Assembly (NCBI RefSeq): GCF_018982945.1
Contig: NZ_JABRXE010000005.1
Location: 1-64,000 of the forward strand
Reading direction: 5' to 3'
DNA from: Anaerostipes faecalis
GTDB taxonomy: Bacteria; Bacillota; Clostridia; Lachnospirales; Lachnospiraceae
DNA length: 64,000 nucleotides
Below are positions 60,862-64,000 of the stretch, piece after piece. Made by a program: the position numbers and the translations under genes. Under the pieces are notes generated by a model. That model did not search any database. It had not been told where the DNA came from and saw only the letters and a program-made list of their open reading frames with translations. Position 1 is the first letter of the stretch. Every line of letters begins with the position of its first letter.

Positions 60862-60921
60862 AGTTCTTCTCCATAAACAGGGTTTTCCTGGCTATCTCCA
60901 GTCCAAAACTATTATTATGTA

Positions 60922-61764
60922 CTACTGAATCTGATTTGCGCTGATTACTACATCTCCTTTTTTCACTTTAATGCCTTTAGCCTCCAGCAGTTCAGAAACA
61001 GTACACACTTCATATCCTTTTTTCTTTAACTGAGGAAGCACCTGTTCCACTGCCTGAACCGTCTGCTCATGAATATCATGCATCAGAACAATATCCCCAT
61101 CCTTTGCCTTCTGTAATATGCACTTAACTGTTGCAGCTGTATTTCTTGTCTTCCAGTCCAGTGTATCAACACTCCATAAAACCAATGGTCCATCAATGTT
61201 CTGTTTAACTGTCTCATTGATTCCACCATATGGCGGCCGGAAATTAGCTGCTTTACTTCCACATGCTTTCACCAGCGCATCATTCATTCTTTGATACTGA
61301 CTGGCCACTCCTGCTGCTCCAATCTTTGTCAAAAGAGGATGATCATAAGAATGTCCTGAAACTTCATTCCCTGATTTCTGTACCTCTTTTACTATATCCG
61401 GATAACTTTTTGCATTTTGTCCAAGCATATAAAAAGTTGCACGATAATCCTGTTTATCTAATGCCTTGATGATTCTTTCTGTATTTCCAGGTTTCGGCCC
61501 ATCATCAAAAGTAAAGGCAATCAGCTTCTTGGTCTTATCTATTTTTCTTGGAACGTATAAAGCCTTTTTCATCTGTTTCCCGGTATCTTTGCTTAATATT
61601 CCTTCGTTAGCCTTTACAACATACTGTCCTAATCCTTCATTAACTGATACATATTTAGTCTGTCGGCTCTTTACAATAAAAACACTTCCCAAAACCAAAA
61701 CAGCAATAATTGCTAAAAGTGCTGCAACACGGTCTTTTCTCCATTTTCTTCTTCTTTTTTTCAT
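60922..61764 (-). CDS. NodB-domain polysaccharide deacetylase, membrane-anchored
   Basis: The 280-residue protein has a basic N-terminus and one signal anchor (about residues 14-32). The NodB domain has FTFDDGPK (D87, D88) and HSYDHP (H138, H142), giving the Asp-His-His metal site, plus RPPYGG and a final LMHDIHEQT. It likely de-N-acetylates peptidoglycan or another envelope glycan outside the membrane. Confidence 0.9.
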   Translation of the reverse strand: MKKRRRKWRKDRVAALLAIIAVLVLGSVFIVKSRQTKYVSVNEGLGQYVVKANEGILSKDTGKQMKKALYVPRKIDKTKKLIAFTFDDGPKPGNTERIIKALDKQDYRATFYMLGQNAKSYPDIVKEVQKSGNEVSGHSYDHPLLTKIGAAGVASQYQRMNDALVKACGSKAANFRPPYGGINETVKQNIDGPLVLWSVDTLDWKTRNTAATVKCILQKAKDGDIVLMHDIHEQTVQAVEQVLPQLKKKGYEVCTVSELLEAKGIKVKKGDVVISANQIQ

Positions 61765-61779
61765 CTTTTCCGTCCTTTT

Positions 61780-63435
61780 TTATATCTTTTGAAATTTAAC
61801 AACATCAACCAGACCTTGATCTGTCAGTCTTAACTCAGGAATAACCGGCAATGCCATAAACGATAAGGTAATAAACGGATCAATATCTTTTGATATATTC
61901 AGACTCCATGCCTTCTGAAGCATCTCATCAATATTCCTCTGAATCTCTTTAGCCGGCTTCTGGCTTAACAAACCTGCCACCGGCAATGGAAGAGTTCCGA
62001 GTATCCTGCCTTCTGATACCAGAACATAACCTCCCTGAATATCCCTGATTGTTTCTACTGCTTTGATAATATCCTCATCATTATCACCAGCTGCAATAAT
62101 ATTATGGGAATCATGGGCTACAGATGTGGCAATGGCTCCATTGACAATTCCATATCCACGAAGAGGAGCTGCCGCTGCATTACCTGTTCCTCGATGTCGC
62201 TCAAATACACATAATTTGCTATATACACGATCTGGTTTAAAATAACCATCAATAGAAGGCACTTCTTCTTTGCAAAATTCTGTTACAATCTGATTTGGCA
62301 CCATTCCGATCACTGGTATAGCACCTTCTGCCTTTACCTGAATTTTGTCCTTGGAAATTTCAGGAAGTACCACTGTGTGAAGAATGGATGGATCCACAGG
62401 TGATATGTCCAGATGATCAAATAATTCCTTCTGAATTTTTACACCTTTTTTATATACTTCTTCCACCTGAACATCTTCTAAAGAATTCAGGATTACAATA
62501 TCGGCATCCCGTCCTTCTTCAAGGAGCCCTGCATTGTCAAGTCCATACGTACAAGCAGCGTGATATGTTGCCATAGCAACAGCCTGTATAGGATCAAGTC
62601 CAAGCTTAATACTCTTCTTGATATTATAACTAATATGTCCTTCATTTTCAATAGTATCCAAATGCTTATCATCCGTACAAAACATATAATGTTCCATATC
62701 ATCAGAATCTTTCAATAATCCAGGAATAATATTTTCAACATTTCTTGCCGCACTTCCTTCTCTGATTAAAATCTTCATTCCTGCATGACACTTTTCTCTG
62801 GCCTCCTGGTAGGAAGTGCATTCATGTTCTGTCATAACTCCTGCTGCCACATAATTCTTAAGATCCTCCCCTGTCAATCCCGGCGCATGCCCATCAATCA
62901 CCATATCTTTACATAACGAAATCTTATCCATAATTGACGGATCCTTTGCAAGAACTGCCGGATAGCACATAACTTCTCCAAGCCCTAGAACTCTTTCATG
63001 ATCTTTCCAGCGTTTCATATCTTCCGCTGTAAAATCAGCACCATTGGTCTCGAATGGTGTAGCCGGAATTGATGAAGGCATCATCACATAAACCGTCAGC
63101 GGAAGCTGATCTGTTGCATTAAGAATATATTCCATAGCATCATTGCCTTTTACATTGACCAGCTCATGGGGATCCGCAATAACTGTAGTTGTTCCATGAG
63201 GCATAACCGCTTTTGCAAATTCCAAAGGAGATGCCATGCTGGATTCAATATGGACATGGCTGTCAATAAATCCAGGACACAGATATTTTCCCTTACAATC
63301 AATTTCTTTCTCTCCGGAAAAATCACCAATGCCGCAGATAATTCCATGATTTACCGCAAGATCTGCCTCAACAATCTTTCCCTGCCTTACATCCACGATT
63401 TTTCCATTTTTAAAAACCATTTCATATCTTTCCAT
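61780..63435 (-). CDS. ade: Adenine deaminase
   Basis: The 551-residue amidohydrolase converts adenine to hypoxanthine and ammonia. The early metal motif is GFIDSHVHIESSM, followed by ADPHELVNVKG, a VIDGHAPGLTG segment and the C-terminal GAIATSVAHDSHNIIAAG. AAGGGAG is seven bases upstream of the ATG, which overlaps the end of the preceding gene by 14 bases. Confidence 0.95.
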   Translation of the reverse strand: MERYEMVFKNGKIVDVRQGKIVEADLAVNHGIICGIGDFSGEKEIDCKGKYLCPGFIDSHVHIESSMASPLEFAKAVMPHGTTTVIADPHELVNVKGNDAMEYILNATDQLPLTVYVMMPSSIPATPFETNGADFTAEDMKRWKDHERVLGLGEVMCYPAVLAKDPSIMDKISLCKDMVIDGHAPGLTGEDLKNYVAAGVMTEHECTSYQEAREKCHAGMKILIREGSAARNVENIIPGLLKDSDDMEHYMFCTDDKHLDTIENEGHISYNIKKSIKLGLDPIQAVAMATYHAACTYGLDNAGLLEEGRDADIVILNSLEDVQVEEVYKKGVKIQKELFDHLDISPVDPSILHTVVLPEISKDKIQVKAEGAIPVIGMVPNQIVTEFCKEEVPSIDGYFKPDRVYSKLCVFERHRGTGNAAAAPLRGYGIVNGAIATSVAHDSHNIIAAGDNDEDIIKAVETIRDIQGGYVLVSEGRILGTLPLPVAGLLSQKPAKEIQRNIDEMLQKAWSLNISKDIDPFITLSFMALPVIPELRLTDQGLVDVVKFQKI

Positions 63436-64000
63436 TGTATTGCTCCCTTCTGATTTGGTTCTTTTTAAATCTTACCATTCCCACAAAATATTTTTTTTGA
63501 GAATCAAACAGAATATCCCAATTAATTTCTTCCCTTTCTCCACAATTGGACCATATAATCAAATGTCTGTCTGTATCATATCCGGTAATAGTTACCCAAT
63601 GCCAGTTATCTTCCCGGAATTCTCTGGCCGGATGCCTAAGAATCAAAAACGCCACCGGATTTTTATGATCAATGGCAGACATGATAAACTCAAGAGACTT
63701 TTCCTTATTATGAGGCAGAAAAACCTGTTCCGAAATTAAGGAAACACCTTGGTCTGATGCATATCTAACAAAATCTTTAGCAAATCTCCCAATAAGAGGA
63801 TATCCCATAAAACCAGGCTTCATATATGTGTACATTGTTTCCATCAGTTTTATAAACTCCTGATAATCTTCAGGATTGCCATGTGCCGGATATAATGACT
63901 TCATAGATTCATCAGTCTGTGCATATACAGCGGCAATATTACTCCCTGTAACGCTGCCACATCCTGCTTTTTTCTGGAACTCACCTGTAAACCATTCCTG
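63422..64000 (-). CDS. Papain/C39-like peptidase, C-terminal part
   Basis: The frame is open to the right edge, so the start is outside. The visible 192 residues include GCGSVTGSNIAAVYA near the edge (candidate catalytic Cys), HWVTITGYD (candidate His) and IIWSNCGEREEINW (candidate Asn). These in order resemble a C39-like or other papain-fold peptidase. The substrate is unknown. It is coupled to ade by a 14-base overlap. Confidence 0.65.
   Translation of the reverse strand, partial: QEWFTGEFQKKAGCGSVTGSNIAAVYAQTDESMKSLYPAHGNPEDYQEFIKLMETMYTYMKPGFMGYPLIGRFAKDFVRYASDQGVSLISEQVFLPHNKEKSLEFIMSAIDHKNPVAFLILRHPAREFREDNWHWVTITGYDTDRHLIIWSNCGEREEINWDILFDSQKKYFVGMVRFKKNQIRREQYNGKI

Noticed and set aside
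1-64000. tRNA, rRNA, tmRNA or prophage genes
   Set aside because: I saw no cloverleaf, ribosomal or phage structural signature on either strand; a scan with tRNAscan-SE or Infernal would settle this.

Overview
The window looks like chromosome from a low-GC, anaerobic, spore-forming Firmicute, most likely a Lachnospiraceae. The reasons are spoIIR, a pyruvate formate-lyase with a ZTP (pfl-motif) riboswitch, a T-box leader before ileS, NEAT heme proteins, AT-rich intergenic DNA, strong AGGAGG ribosome binding sites and clear TTGACA/TATAAT-type promoters. No tRNA, rRNA, CRISPR array or prophage is visible. Genus cannot be fixed from the sequence alone.

Layout. 1-1.2 kb: edge of an IS200/IS605 element (tnpA, partial tnpB) and a gene-free stretch with an IS605-end-like relic. 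1.2-5.5 kb: trmB-like regulator plus lysA, then a LytTR/GHKL two-component pair followed by a short promoter-driven unit encoding a 14-residue Trp-rich peptide behind two perfect LytTR boxes. 5.7-9.7 kb: a sugar-phosphate cluster (class II aldolase, L-sorbose-1-phosphate-reductase-like dehydrogenase, P-loop kinase) and a divergent DeoR regulator. 10-20.8 kb: small membrane proteins, GNAT, PAP2, TcdA, an orphan KdpDE-like pair, a cell-wall operon (ddl-murI-DUF1934) and a tRNA operon (proS-cca-GDPD). 20.9-27.1 kb: a long minus-strand run (nth, exonuclease, 30-residue membrane peptide, VanW protein, AIR-synthase-like protein, Lrp regulator, aminotransferase, trmL). 27.2-31.7 kb: three tandem HAD phosphatases, a barrel-only pyruvate kinase homologue and a PNPOx-like protein. 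31.9-37.1 kb: T-box-controlled ileS, pfkA and a small putative di-heme membrane cytochrome.

37.2-46.9 kb: a Wadjet-like jetA-jetB-jetC operon without jetD, co-transcribed with a DMT transporter; a broken DMT transporter; and a creatininase/sodium symporter operon behind a leader attenuator. 47.2-53.5 kb: AEC transporter, methyltransferase, spoIIR, GT8 glycosyltransferase and the ZTP-riboswitch pflA-pflB operon. 53.6-58.9 kb: two NEAT proteins, an ABC half-transporter and the wreck of its likely partner. 59.2-64 kb: alpha-glucosidase, polysaccharide deacetylase, adenine deaminase and the end of a papain/C39-like peptidase running off the window.

A family of intergenic palindromic repeats (common core near GCATC-TTTCGCGGA plus a hairpin of about 20 bp per arm) sits beside intrinsic terminators at four or more operon boundaries. 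The best candidate for an undescribed system is the LytTR-controlled micro-peptide at 3.2-3.5 kb. The jetABC operon without jetD and the attenuator before the symporter operon come next.
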